Positions 9,136 through 15,974 of a stretch of DNA of 30,604 bases are shown in pieces. The stretch comes from a virus. Under the pieces are notes generated by a model. It was not told the origin of the DNA and made no database searches. It was given only the letters and a program-made list of their open reading frames with translations. The translations under genes were made by a program, and so were the position numbers. The stretch is from positions 1 through 30,604 of the IMG/VR virus record IMGVR_UViG_3300017730_000051; one strand, given 5' to 3'. Every line of letters starts with the position of its first letter. Position 1 is the stretch's first letter.

Positions 9136-10116
9136 CTAAACACCATGCAAATCCATGAATTCCTTCATATTCATCGTACCTCCCTTTTTCTTAATTTCCT
9201 TAGTTAAATCTATAGCATCTTGATCGTCGCTTTTCATTTGGGATATATCTTGTTTGTTTGCGCCAAAATAAGTTGTTCCCCCTTCTCCTTGTGAAGCTTT
9301 TCCCCGTTCTTTATTGGCGTTTTCTTTTTGCATATCATAAAAATCCATTAAAGCTTCTGGATCTCTAGCAATATGACTTGGTATTTCTTTTTGACTATTT
9401 TTAAATATATTTAAAAAGGTTCTAGCGTATGTTAATAATTTTAACTCAAACGCAGATAGATCTTTAATTGGTTTTCCGTACATATCATTAACATTTTCAC
9501 AATAAGATAAGTACGGAGAAAAAAATGGACATAAAGAAGCTTTTGAGATATTTTCATCAGACATTCTTAGGAAAAATTCTTCTTGCAGTTTATTTAATTC
9601 CGCCTCCTTCTCTATATCTGAATATTCTAATTCACTAAAAACAGAATTTTTAAATTTAATATCAGTAAAGAGTAAATATTCAAAAAACTCTTGGTTAACT
9701 TTTTTTTGCGCATATCTTTCAGCAGTTAAACCAATTAAATTAGTCCTTTCGTTTTCTAATTTTGTAAGTAATTCGGTTTCTTTTTTAATTAAGTTTTTAT
9801 GCTGTTCTCTTTTAGAAGGAATTTTTATTCTAGTTAAGCCTTTTTTTAAATTTTCTATTAGATTAGCCTTATTCTCTAAATTTTGTTCAGACTCTTCTGA
9901 CCACATTTCATCATCATTTAAAAGTTTTAAAACATCTTTAGTTAACATTAAACCCTTTTGCTGCGCCTCTTCCAAGTACTCCTTTTTTTTAGCAAAAGTT
10001 CTTCTTAATTCTAACTGTCCAAAATGCCTAACATAAATGGGGCCAAAACTTGAACTCAAGACAGTGACCCCATCGAATATCTCGGCTATAATATCTGCTA
10101 AATTTTCGTCATTCAT
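9136..10116 (-). CDS. Tail assembly chaperone-like protein (second of pair)
   Basis: 326 residues, mostly helical and charged. It has likely coiled-coil stretches near 80-145 (runs of K, E and L) and a C-terminal low-complexity part with GEGGTTYFG. The gene sits directly upstream of the tape measure and overlaps the preceding gene by 8 nt, with its ATG inside the end of that frame. In tailed phages this position holds tail assembly chaperones (lambda gpG/gpGT type), which coat the tape measure before the tube polymerises. I assign it by position and helical character, without a recognised motif. No working -1 slippery site links it to the previous gene, so it is probably made by coupled re-initiation. 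A tail-tip hub or other tail protein remains possible. Confidence 0.45.
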   Translation of the reverse strand: MNDENLADIIAEIFDGVTVLSSSFGPIYVRHFGQLELRRTFAKKKEYLEEAQQKGLMLTKDVLKLLNDDEMWSEESEQNLENKANLIENLKKGLTRIKIPSKREQHKNLIKKETELLTKLENERTNLIGLTAERYAQKKVNQEFFEYLLFTDIKFKNSVFSELEYSDIEKEAELNKLQEEFFLRMSDENISKASLCPFFSPYLSYCENVNDMYGKPIKDLSAFELKLLTYARTFLNIFKNSQKEIPSHIARDPEALMDFYDMQKENANKERGKASQGEGGTTYFGANKQDISQMKSDDQDAIDLTKEIKKKGGTMNMKEFMDLHGV

Positions 10117-10843
10117 CAGTCTGTTTTAAAAACTCATCAAGCTGTTCTTGCGTTACTTGATTGTTATAAAACCAAAATGATACGACACTCATTAATTTTG
10201 TTAATGCTTTTTGTTCTAATTCAGAACCGTTTTCGTCTTTTTCGTAAAGGTCCTCTAACTGATCTTCAAATAACAATCCCTTGAAAAATAAAACTTCTTG
10301 ATCTTCTTGAATAACTCTTGTTAATTGAATTGTATACCAAAGCAACATAGCCCTTTCGGATCTTGCATCTGCAGTATGATCATAAACACCCTGCATTGAC
10401 ATTTCTGTATCCGCAAGTTCTTTTCTTAAAACAAGAAGTCTTGAGCTTAAGTCTTCTATTTCTTTTTTGTTTTTATTTTTATCAGTGGCTGTTAAAAGTT
10501 GTATTTTATTACTTATCTCATTACTTTCTTGAAGCTTCCTAACCATATCTTTAGTTTCTTCTTCGCTTAGTGTACCTCCAGTATCTGCATACTTTTTTAC
10601 CAACATAGCCTTTGTAACAATGCCGCGCTTAATATTTTTACTCATCTCAATTGCGTATTGAGCTTCAGCTTCGTCCATGACTCGGCGTGTTGGTTTTTTA
10701 ATCAAAAACTTTACTGGAAGTTTTACTGTCTTATTTTGAATAACAGTTTCTGTTTCACCAGTTTCTTTGTTTTTGCGCTCTACTTCTACTTTTCGTTTTT
10801 CTTTAGTTTCTAAAGTAAATTCGTATATGTTTCCTTTTGCCAT
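10109..10843 (-). CDS. Tail assembly chaperone-like protein (first of pair)
   Basis: 244 residues. The N-terminus is a beta-rich, lysine-rich stretch that looks like a short beta-hairpin domain (to about residue 50). It is followed by a helical part with PTRRVMDEAEAQYAIEMSKN and a long charged helix near 100-150. The C-terminus has FWFYNNQVTQEQLDEFLKQT. The gene lies two genes upstream of the tape measure, and its ATG shares a base with the stop of the preceding gene (TAATG). The position and the beta-then-helix design suggest a tail assembly chaperone or a small tail protein that binds the tape measure. This is inferred from context, and no motif decides it. A TTTAAAA heptamer near its 3' end would give only a short, immediately terminated product after a -1 shift. 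Confidence 0.45.
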   Translation of the reverse strand: MAKGNIYEFTLETKEKRKVEVERKNKETGETETVIQNKTVKLPVKFLIKKPTRRVMDEAEAQYAIEMSKNIKRGIVTKAMLVKKYADTGGTLSEEETKDMVRKLQESNEISNKIQLLTATDKNKNKKEIEDLSSRLLVLRKELADTEMSMQGVYDHTADARSERAMLLWYTIQLTRVIQEDQEVLFFKGLLFEDQLEDLYEKDENGSELEQKALTKLMSVVSFWFYNNQVTQEQLDEFLKQTDE

Positions 10844-11133
10844 TATTGTTTAAATTTAAATTCAACCGTTAGAGTTTCTAACTCATTATTATAATCTCGC
10901 AAAACAGAATTTCCAATATCTAGAATTTTTTTTCTATAAATTTCGTAATGCTCTTTATCGAAATAGTCTGCCATTTCAACAATACCTTGATGTTCTTTTG
11001 GTAGATGTTCATACAATTTAGAAAAGTTTATTTCATGAACACTTTGCATTTCCTCAAGTGTAGCCAAAAAACTCTTAAATAAGTGTCTAATGTGATGATC
11101 AGAACGATCATACAAAAATTCTTTTGCAATCAT
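10843..11133 (-). CDS. Small hypothetical protein at head of tail operon
   Basis: 97 residues starting MIAKEFLYDRSDHHIRHLFK. It is helical, with many H, E and K residues, no cysteine pairs and no signal peptide. The open frame extends upstream to 11199, but that would run through the divergent promoter region and into the opposite gene. The ATG at 11133 is preceded by AAGGATAT, a plausible ribosome binding site, so I chose it. It is the first gene of the leftward tail transcript, and its stop overlaps the next ATG (TAATG). I do not recognise the family. Its place before the chaperone-like pair suggests a tail assembly role. Confidence 0.6.
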   Translation of the reverse strand: MIAKEFLYDRSDHHIRHLFKSFLATLEEMQSVHEINFSKLYEHLPKEHQGIVEMADYFDKEHYEIYRKKILDIGNSVLRDYNNELETLTVEFKFKQ

Positions 11134-11182
11134 AAATATCCTTATACCTATAATATTTACACAAAAAAGTGTAAAAGTAGAT
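11134..11182. promoter_or_regulatory. Divergent promoter region with palindromic paired GTGTAA motifs
   Basis: The 49 bases between two divergent genes contain a perfect inverted repeat at 11156-11175: arms TTTACAC and GTGTAAA around a run of six A. Each arm is one copy of the GTGTAA motif, facing outward. Leftward, GTGTAAATATTATA lies 23 nt before the ATG at 11133. Rightward, GTGTAAAAGTAGAT ends at the ATG at 11183. The arrangement fits two back-to-back phage promoters. A dimeric regulator operator is the main alternative. Confidence 0.6.
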
Positions 11183-11974
11183 ATGCCCACTTCTCTCATC
11201 TCAGACTCTCAAAAAAACACCATCAGCGCTATTATTGATGATATCCATGAAACTTTCGCTAGAAGCATCACAGTTTATGAAGAAGGAAAAAAAGTATTAA
11301 TTAGTGTTAATCGACAATTAAAGATAAATGGTTTTACTGGCGATAACGCCCATTTAAATGGAACTTATACACAAGTAAGCACTAACTCTTATACCCAAGA
11401 AAATGGATCTGGTGATATAACTCGTGTCGAGGAAGGTGTTGGAACTGAATCAGATCCTAACCTTGTACAATATCGCTGGGAGATAACAGATGGCAGTGAC
11501 AACGATCCTGGCACTGGGGATGCAGCATCAAACTATATATCTAAACAGAGTACTGATCCATCAGTATCACAACCATATGAAATGACCTGGAGCAGCTTGA
11601 CACTTACAGAATTTGTTATAGGAGACACATTTAATGGAGTATATGGTAGGAGCGTTTTTGGCAACAAAACGACCACAACAACCGCTGTTCAACACACTAT
11701 AAAAGCAAGAATCAAATACATAGATGCTAAAGAAGCAAACCTTACCGATGGCAATATAGGCAGTCAATTAGACATAGAGCTAGTAGATGGATCTGTAAGA
11801 ATAACTGTAGATGCGGCAGGATTTAATTTACTCAAAGAAGCAAAAAGATGTGAATTTGAGGGAGGTAAATATGAGATTGTGTCTAAAGGAAATCCAACTG
11901 GTATATTTGGGCCTCAATATTACCACTTCTACCTAAAACCAATAGAAGAACTACAAGACGCCTCAGTATCATAA
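11183..11974 (+). CDS. Neck / head-closure (stopper-like) candidate
   Basis: 263 residues, first gene of the inverted plus-strand cassette. The N-terminus (IDDIHETFARSITVYEEGKK, then LISVNRQLKI) and the C-terminus (GGKYEIVSKGNPTGIFGPQYYHFYLKP) look like two halves of a small beta-barrel of the head-closure/stopper type, with an acidic, threonine-rich beta insert between them (about 50-190). The ending 'property to be measured, then YHFYLKP' is common in small phage neck barrels. The next gene starts at the last base of its stop codon. Order in the cassette (this gene, gp10-like, terminator-slot protein, tail tube) matches siphovirus neck modules. The function is inferred from order and fold impression. 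The start has no Shine-Dalgarno sequence but has GTGTAA 8 nt upstream. Confidence 0.5.
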   Translation: MPTSLISDSQKNTISAIIDDIHETFARSITVYEEGKKVLISVNRQLKINGFTGDNAHLNGTYTQVSTNSYTQENGSGDITRVEEGVGTESDPNLVQYRWEITDGSDNDPGTGDAASNYISKQSTDPSVSQPYEMTWSSLTLTEFVIGDTFNGVYGRSVFGNKTTTTTAVQHTIKARIKYIDAKEANLTDGNIGSQLDIELVDGSVRITVDAAGFNLLKEAKRCEFEGGKYEIVSKGNPTGIFGPQYYHFYLKPIEELQDASVS

Positions 11975-12564
11975 TGCCTTTAGATCCAACAATTACAGCG
12001 AGTTTAATACGCCAATCCCCAAAGATTGCAAGAGTACAAGTACAAAGACAAGGTAAAGCCGCTTTTCAGAAAATGAAAAATAAAATGATAGCTGAATTCT
12101 TGAACCATCCAGTTACAAGAGAAATCAAACAGGGAGTAAGCTCGGAAAATATAAGCGGGACTTTGGGAGGAGCCACTAATTTATTTTCTTTTATTGGCTT
12201 TGAATCGGGGTTTAGAGACCCAACCAAAGCTATTGAAGATATACTGCAGCAAACTCGCTTTGAATTTGCTACTGCCAAACTTAATTCTATTGAATTTTCT
12301 ATTTATATTCCAGATGCAAAAGATGTTTTTGACGTGACTCCAATGCCTTGGGCGCCAGGAAGAAGTTGGGCCAAGGGTATTGAAAGTGGTATTTCTGGTC
12401 TTGGGTATTATTTAAAAGTAGAAAGAGAAAATAGTAGGTCGGGCTTAGGAATACAATCGCCAAGAAGAGTAAGAAAAGGTGGAACAAAATTTAGAAACAC
12501 TCAGTATATATCAGCTCTTTTAAAAAAGTATAAGAAAGAATTCGAGAACTTACAGCTTCCCTAG
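11974..12564 (+). CDS. Neck / tail-completion protein candidate (HK97 gp10-like slot)
   Basis: 196 residues. It has a basic N-terminal helix (AAFQKMKNKMIAEFLNHPVT), then a compact motif EIKQGVSSENISGTLGGATN with LFSFIGF. The C-terminal part is rich in basic residues (SPRRVRKGGTKFRNTQY) and closes with a lysine-rich helix. A segment HPVTREI...NISGTLGG...LFSFIGF is one I associate with conserved structural or neck proteins of large phages, but I cannot name a family with certainty. It overlaps the stop of the previous gene by one base (TAATG) and ends 14 nt before the next. Its place between the stopper candidate and the terminator-slot protein is where HK97 gp10-type proteins usually lie. Confidence 0.5.
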   Translation: MPLDPTITASLIRQSPKIARVQVQRQGKAAFQKMKNKMIAEFLNHPVTREIKQGVSSENISGTLGGATNLFSFIGFESGFRDPTKAIEDILQQTRFEFATAKLNSIEFSIYIPDAKDVFDVTPMPWAPGRSWAKGIESGISGLGYYLKVERENSRSGLGIQSPRRVRKGGTKFRNTQYISALLKKYKKEFENLQLP

Positions 12565-12569
12565 TGTAA
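12564..12569 (+). promoter_or_regulatory. GTGTAA late-promoter-like motif before gene 12579
   Basis: GTGTAA begins on the last base of the upstream TAG stop codon and is 9 nt from the ATG at 12579, with ATAATATTT between. No Shine-Dalgarno sequence is present. The layout is the same as at 27205-27210, and close to that at 9130-9135, on the other strand. Confidence 0.5.
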
Positions 12570-12578
12570 ATAATATTT

Positions 12579-13427
12579 ATGAAACCCCAGTATCAACATG
12601 AGTTAATGACTAGTTTCTTTTTGTGGTTCGATCACGAACTTTTACAAAAGGGAGAAGCTTATTCGAATAAAACTGGAACACTTTACGCCCAATCAGATAG
12701 CAGATTACCAAATAGTTACATCTCACTTCAAAGTAACTATAAACAATGGGTAAATGACTCTTCAATTACTGGAGCAATAAACCCAATAATCCCAACAGAC
12801 TTTGAAGGCAGCGGCAGGGCTAATGATATTGTTTTTGATTTTGAGAATGGCAGACTTATTGAAACTGGAAGCGTTGTCAGCGCAGGAGATACATTAACTG
12901 GCACCTTTGCAGTAAAAGATTTTAATGTGTATCTGACAAACGAAACAGAAGAAGATTTAATCATTGAAAACAAATTCAAATTAAACAGTAGATACGGAAC
13001 CCCTACAATGAGTGGTATAGAGCCTTACGATCAAGTCACGCCAGCAATATTTTTAAATGTAGAATTTAGCAGAAACGAAGGATTTGCATTAGGGGGTATG
13101 GACCAAACAAAATCCACGATCAAAGCTGTTGTACTGGCAGACAGTGATTATCAATTAGATGGAGCTTTATCTATATTTACAGATTCTGCTAGAAAAATTG
13201 TTCCTAAAATACCATTTAGCGGTCACCCATCAACAGAATATGGCGACATAAAGGGAGGCTCGTATAACTATACTGGACTAACCGCATCTTACACAGATGG
13301 TTCATTTTTTATAGACGATGTCACTGTTTCAAAATTTTCACAAAGAGCGCAAACGTCTATACCTGGAGACATTAAAGTTGGCTTTATAGACTTTGAGATA
13401 TCCACAGAAAGATTTCCCCGCTCTTAA
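12579..13427 (+). CDS. Tail terminator-slot structural protein
   Basis: 282 residues with an N-terminal helix (MKPQYQHELMTSFFLWFDHE), then beta-rich sequence. Near 170-205 the pattern NVEFSRNEGFALGGMDQTKS, STIKAVVLADSDYQLDGALS and a following SARKIVPKIP resembles the strand-helix order of small tail terminator proteins, in which a helix with D-x-x-R-x-x-P follows a strand. The family is not recognised with certainty. It lies between the gp10-like gene and the tail tube candidate, the usual tail terminator position, but it is longer than most terminators (about 120-200 residues), so it may carry an extra domain. The start is set by the ATG 9 nt after the GTGTAA motif. Confidence 0.45.
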   Translation: MKPQYQHELMTSFFLWFDHELLQKGEAYSNKTGTLYAQSDSRLPNSYISLQSNYKQWVNDSSITGAINPIIPTDFEGSGRANDIVFDFENGRLIETGSVVSAGDTLTGTFAVKDFNVYLTNETEEDLIIENKFKLNSRYGTPTMSGIEPYDQVTPAIFLNVEFSRNEGFALGGMDQTKSTIKAVVLADSDYQLDGALSIFTDSARKIVPKIPFSGHPSTEYGDIKGGSYNYTGLTASYTDGSFFIDDVTVSKFSQRAQTSIPGDIKVGFIDFEISTERFPRS

Positions 13428-13470
13428 TTTCACAATATAACAAAATAACTGTAAACAAATATAAAATATC
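13426..13470 (+). promoter_or_regulatory. Extended promoter-like element of tail tube gene (AATTTCACAA ... ACTGTAAACAA ... TATAAAAT)
   Basis: The 45 bases before the tube gene ATG align without gaps to the 43 bases before an internal ATG in the protease/scaffold gene (18408-18450). By hand count, 33 of the first 40 positions are identical. Identical blocks include AATTTCACAA at the left end and CTGTAAACAA in the middle, followed by TATAAA. No Shine-Dalgarno sequence is seen. Both products would be needed in many copies per virion or prohead. The element starts just before the stop codon of the upstream gene. Confidence 0.6.
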
Positions 13471-14619
13471 ATGGCTAATAATAGAATCATTTATCAATCA
13501 GACGCTCTCTTTGTGTCTAGTGGTGTTGATGCAGATGCTGCATCCGAACACATACAACTACGAAGAGTTCAATCCGCTAATTACTCTTTGAACGTTTCAC
13601 GTCAAGATGTTAATCAATACGGACAATTAGCAAGAATCGACTCATTGATTCTTGAATCGCCAACCGTTTCTTTCGACACTTCATATTTACTCAGTGATGG
13701 ATTTAATGAAATGGCATTGGGCTTTAAAAATTCCTCAAATTTAAATGCGGGATTTATTTCGGGTCAAATTAAAGCAGATGACGCCGACCGTAATTACTAC
13801 ATTTTAACTACACCAGAAGGTGTTGACGCTAACAGTCCCCGAGGCGCGGCAGCTAGTACAGACTCTGATATTAGTGTCATTGGTATTGGTAATGCTTTCA
13901 TTACTGACTATACTTTAGATGCGTCGGTAGGCGACCTTCCAACAGTCAGTCTTTCGGTCGAAGGAACTAACATGGTCGGTAATGCTAATGTTGTAGCTAC
14001 TAATGGAAGTCCTTATAGTTCAATCGTTGGTGCTGGAATTAACCCAGCAGATGGCACGGCTCGCACCTCACAATCTGAAATTAATCTTCCAGAAGCTGAA
14101 GAAGGAACAGGAGCAGCTATTCCTAACGCACTTCGCCCTGGAGACATTACTGTTAGTTTAACTAACGCTGATGGCAAATCTATTGTTGACCTCGACGACA
14201 CTGGTGCGGCACACGTACAAAGTGTTTCGCTTTCAATTCCTATGAGCAGAACTCCAATCGACAAGCTCGGAAGTAAGTTCTCCTTCGCTCGTGTTGTTGA
14301 TTTCCCAATTACGCCAACGCTTTCTATCTCTGCTATTGTTTCAGAAATCAAAGACAAACAGCTAACCGCTATGGTAGCTAATGATTCAGCTATCTCCAAT
14401 ATTGAAATTACATTTAAAGATGACTCAAGCAATGAAGTCGCTAAATATAAGCTTACGAATGTGAAAATAGATAGCGAATCATTTAGTTCGAGTATTGGCC
14501 CTAACAAGAGTGTTGATCTAGGATTTTCGCTCACTATTGGTGGCCCGAATGATACTACAAATAATGTATTCTTCTCTGGAGCCCATAGTTCTGCTATCTT
14601 TGGTAATGCCGCAGACTAA
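13471..14619 (+). CDS. Major tail tube protein candidate
   Basis: 382 residues, beta-rich, two similar halves. The first half holds YSLNVSRQDVNQYGQLARID and VSFDTSYLLSDGFNEMALGF. Near 144-163 is ITDYTLDASVGDLPTVSLSV, near identical in pattern to NNYSVNATVGELPTASFDLN in the protein at 28123-30021. The second half (about 230-370) opens with PGDITVSL and HVQSVSLSIPMSR and ends SVDLGFSLTIGG. This is the layout of tube proteins with tandem tube-fold domains. As the last gene of the neck cassette, with a strong own promoter-like element and a terminator behind it, it is the best candidate for the abundant tube subunit. The function is inferred from family pattern and position. Confidence 0.65.
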   Translation: MANNRIIYQSDALFVSSGVDADAASEHIQLRRVQSANYSLNVSRQDVNQYGQLARIDSLILESPTVSFDTSYLLSDGFNEMALGFKNSSNLNAGFISGQIKADDADRNYYILTTPEGVDANSPRGAAASTDSDISVIGIGNAFITDYTLDASVGDLPTVSLSVEGTNMVGNANVVATNGSPYSSIVGAGINPADGTARTSQSEINLPEAEEGTGAAIPNALRPGDITVSLTNADGKSIVDLDDTGAAHVQSVSLSIPMSRTPIDKLGSKFSFARVVDFPITPTLSISAIVSEIKDKQLTAMVANDSAISNIEITFKDDSSNEVAKYKLTNVKIDSESFSSSIGPNKSVDLGFSLTIGGPNDTTNNVFFSGAHSSAIFGNAAD

Positions 14620-14667
14620 ACCTTTAGGGTGGAGCGAATAGCTAAGAAGCCCTTCTAATTTACAAAG

Positions 14668-14691
14668 CCCCCTCATTCGAGGGGGTTTTTT
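14668..14691 (+). terminator. Rho-independent terminator of plus-strand neck/tube cassette
   Basis: Stem CCCCCTC (14668-14674) pairs with GAGGGGG (14679-14685) around a 4-base ATTC loop and is followed by six T. It lies 48 nt after the tube gene stop. Confidence 0.92.
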
Positions 14692-14697
14692 ATTGCC

Positions 14698-14726
14698 AAA
14701 AAAGCGCGACCCGAAAGATCACGCTT
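14698..14726 (-). terminator. Rho-independent terminator of minus-strand connector genes
   Basis: On the minus strand AAGCGTGA pairs with TCGCGCTT (one G-T wobble) across a 9-base loop and is followed by a T run (complement of the A run at 14698-14703). It stands back-to-back with the plus-strand terminator and ends the leftward transcript of the two connector-like genes. Confidence 0.82.
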
Positions 14727-14751
14727 AAAAAGATATATTTTTAAATTTAAA

Positions 14752-15216
14752 TTATTCTTCAGTTTTTTCCTGTGGGGCTTCAATTCCTCCCACTTGCCTC
14801 GGGCTAGCTTGAAAGCTGTTGTAGTTAGCTATAAGCGTCTCTAGTGCGTCGTAAGAGTCCCTTGCTAGGCTTTTATATACTTTTGATACCTCGTTCTTAT
14901 TAACGAACGTAATGGCGTTGTCGCCGTCTCTGACGCTAATAATGTTGCCATTGGTATCATCCGCAATTCCGCGAATAGTATTTCTAGTCTGTTTGGTATA
15001 GTAATGATAAAGGTACATCTCTTTATAGATGTTTTGTTCTTCTAAATCTAGCCCACTAACATCTCCAGCCGATCCAGAGAAACTAGTAAATAAAACATTA
15101 TTTAATTTCCCTAAATTTGCGTCTAACCATCCAGATATAGATGATACAGAGGGAGAAGCTGCAGAATCAAATTCTGTAGTATTAATTGATGTTGCTAGAT
15201 CGTTTAAATTGCTCAT
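14752..15216 (-). CDS. Head-tail adaptor-like protein
   Basis: 154 residues. The pattern SISGWLDANLGKLNNVLFTS, then DLEEQNIYKEMYLYHYYTKQ, then IISVRDGDNAITFVNKNEVS and a final helix DSYDALETLIANYN is helical with one beta hairpin. It resembles small head-tail connector (adaptor) proteins that bind the portal. The acidic tail ends QEKTEE. Its ATG overlaps the stop of the previous gene by 4 nt (ATGA), and it lies downstream of the capsid gene, where adaptors are usual. The assignment rests on pattern and position, with no catalytic motif to test. Confidence 0.55.
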   Translation of the reverse strand: MSNLNDLATSINTTEFDSAASPSVSSISGWLDANLGKLNNVLFTSFSGSAGDVSGLDLEEQNIYKEMYLYHYYTKQTRNTIRGIADDTNGNIISVRDGDNAITFVNKNEVSKVYKSLARDSYDALETLIANYNSFQASPRQVGGIEAPQEKTEE

Positions 15217-15887
15217 GATTGTCTTTGATACTCTTGTGTAATTACTTTAATTAATCTTTCTCTATCAAAGCTTGGATTAAACCCCAAACGAGCTGCGCTT
15301 TCTTGTAATTCTGACAAAGTTTTAGATTTTAATTTTTCCTCTAAAGAGTTTACACTTTCTGAGCCTTCGAAGGCCTTTGATGATGCGCCCTTTTCAGCTT
15401 TTTTTGTAATATCGGTTTGCGTAAAACTATTTGTAGAAGCCCAAGAATGAAATGCTCTAAGTAATTCTTCATGTTGGTCGCTTTTTGCTGTATATACTCT
15501 CGCTGCGACTCTTTCAGCTAAAGTTGTCATTTGGTCTCTAGACATCACTTCCAGCTTTTTTCTAAAAACTCTAACATCTCCCGTCTTAAATGGGCTTACA
15601 ACATCAACTCCATAAATCTTTTCCTGCTCTTCAACTAGATCTACTTCATCTCTTTGTTTTCCATCCGTATATTGTAAGTCATCCAGTTCTGGCTTGTCGC
15701 TAATTAGATCATCGACTTCTGGTTTCCCTACTACTTCATCATCATCTTCATCATCTTTATTATCTTCGATGCCAATAGATAAATCTAATTGATTTGGATC
15801 AACTACTTCCTTGTTTGCTTCTTCTTCGATTATTGACTCTTTCAAGTCGTAAAGTGATTCTGATTTGTTTTCTTGTGGATTTTCCAT
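15213..15887 (-). CDS. Acidic head protein with C-terminal SAP/HeH-like domain
   Basis: 224 residues. The first 90 are highly acidic and look disordered (runs of D and E, for example KDDEDDDEVVGKPEVDD). The middle (about 100-150) has a helical part with DVRVFRKKLEVMSRDQMTTL and FHSWAST. The C-terminus, LKSKTLSELQESAARLGFNP with FDRERLIKVITQEY, has the helix-extended-helix pattern of SAP/HeH or Rho-N-type domains, which often bind DNA. It lies between the capsid gene and the adaptor-like gene, behind a terminator and with its own GTGTAA motif, so it may be made at a different level from the capsid proteins. A head or neck role is inferred. Confidence 0.5.
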   Translation of the reverse strand: MENPQENKSESLYDLKESIIEEEANKEVVDPNQLDLSIGIEDNKDDEDDDEVVGKPEVDDLISDKPELDDLQYTDGKQRDEVDLVEEQEKIYGVDVVSPFKTGDVRVFRKKLEVMSRDQMTTLAERVAARVYTAKSDQHEELLRAFHSWASTNSFTQTDITKKAEKGASSKAFEGSESVNSLEEKLKSKTLSELQESAARLGFNPSFDRERLIKVITQEYQRQS

Positions 15888-15902
15888 ATTCTATATAATA
15901 CA

Positions 15903-15908
15903 TTACAC
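15903..15908 (-). promoter_or_regulatory. GTGTAA late-promoter-like motif after capsid terminator
   Basis: On the minus strand TTGTGTAATG is followed by TATTATATAGAAT and then the ATG at 15887 (15 nt gap). It stands 14 nt beyond the T run of the capsid terminator, so transcription would have to restart here to reach the two connector genes. This is the clearest positional argument that the motif is a promoter. Confidence 0.6.
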
Positions 15909-15921
15909 AATTTATTTTTCA

Positions 15922-15950
15922 ACAAAAAGAGCCACCCCGAAGGGTGGCTC
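15922..15950 (-). terminator. Rho-independent terminator after major capsid gene
   Basis: On the minus strand GAGCCACCC and GGGTGGCTC form a perfect 9-bp stem closed by a TTCG (UUCG) tetraloop, followed by TTTTTG. It starts 25 nt after the capsid gene stop. Confidence 0.95.
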
Positions 15951-15974
15951 AAGAAGTATTAGATTAGATTGTCT

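Noticed and set aside
10109-10145. TTTAAAA slippery-looking heptamer at the end of the first chaperone-like gene, suggesting a lambda G/GT-type -1 frameshift
   Set aside because: After a -1 shift the new frame reads three codons and meets TGA at once. The next gene is in the +1/-2 frame and has its own overlapping ATG, so a fused product from this site is unlikely.
10843-11199. Longer form of the small gene at the head of the tail operon, starting at 11199
   Set aside because: It would overlap the opposite gene's start and the whole palindromic promoter region. The ATG at 11133 has a ribosome binding site, and the extra residues look like translated non-coding DNA.
15350-15355. Further GTGTAA copies inside genes, here and at 19841-19846 (minus) and 15236-15241, 23966-23971 and 6962-6967 (plus)
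   Set aside because: They lie inside coding sequence without an ATG at the usual distance, and mostly without the AT-rich follow-up. They set the by-eye background for the motif and are not counted as promoters.
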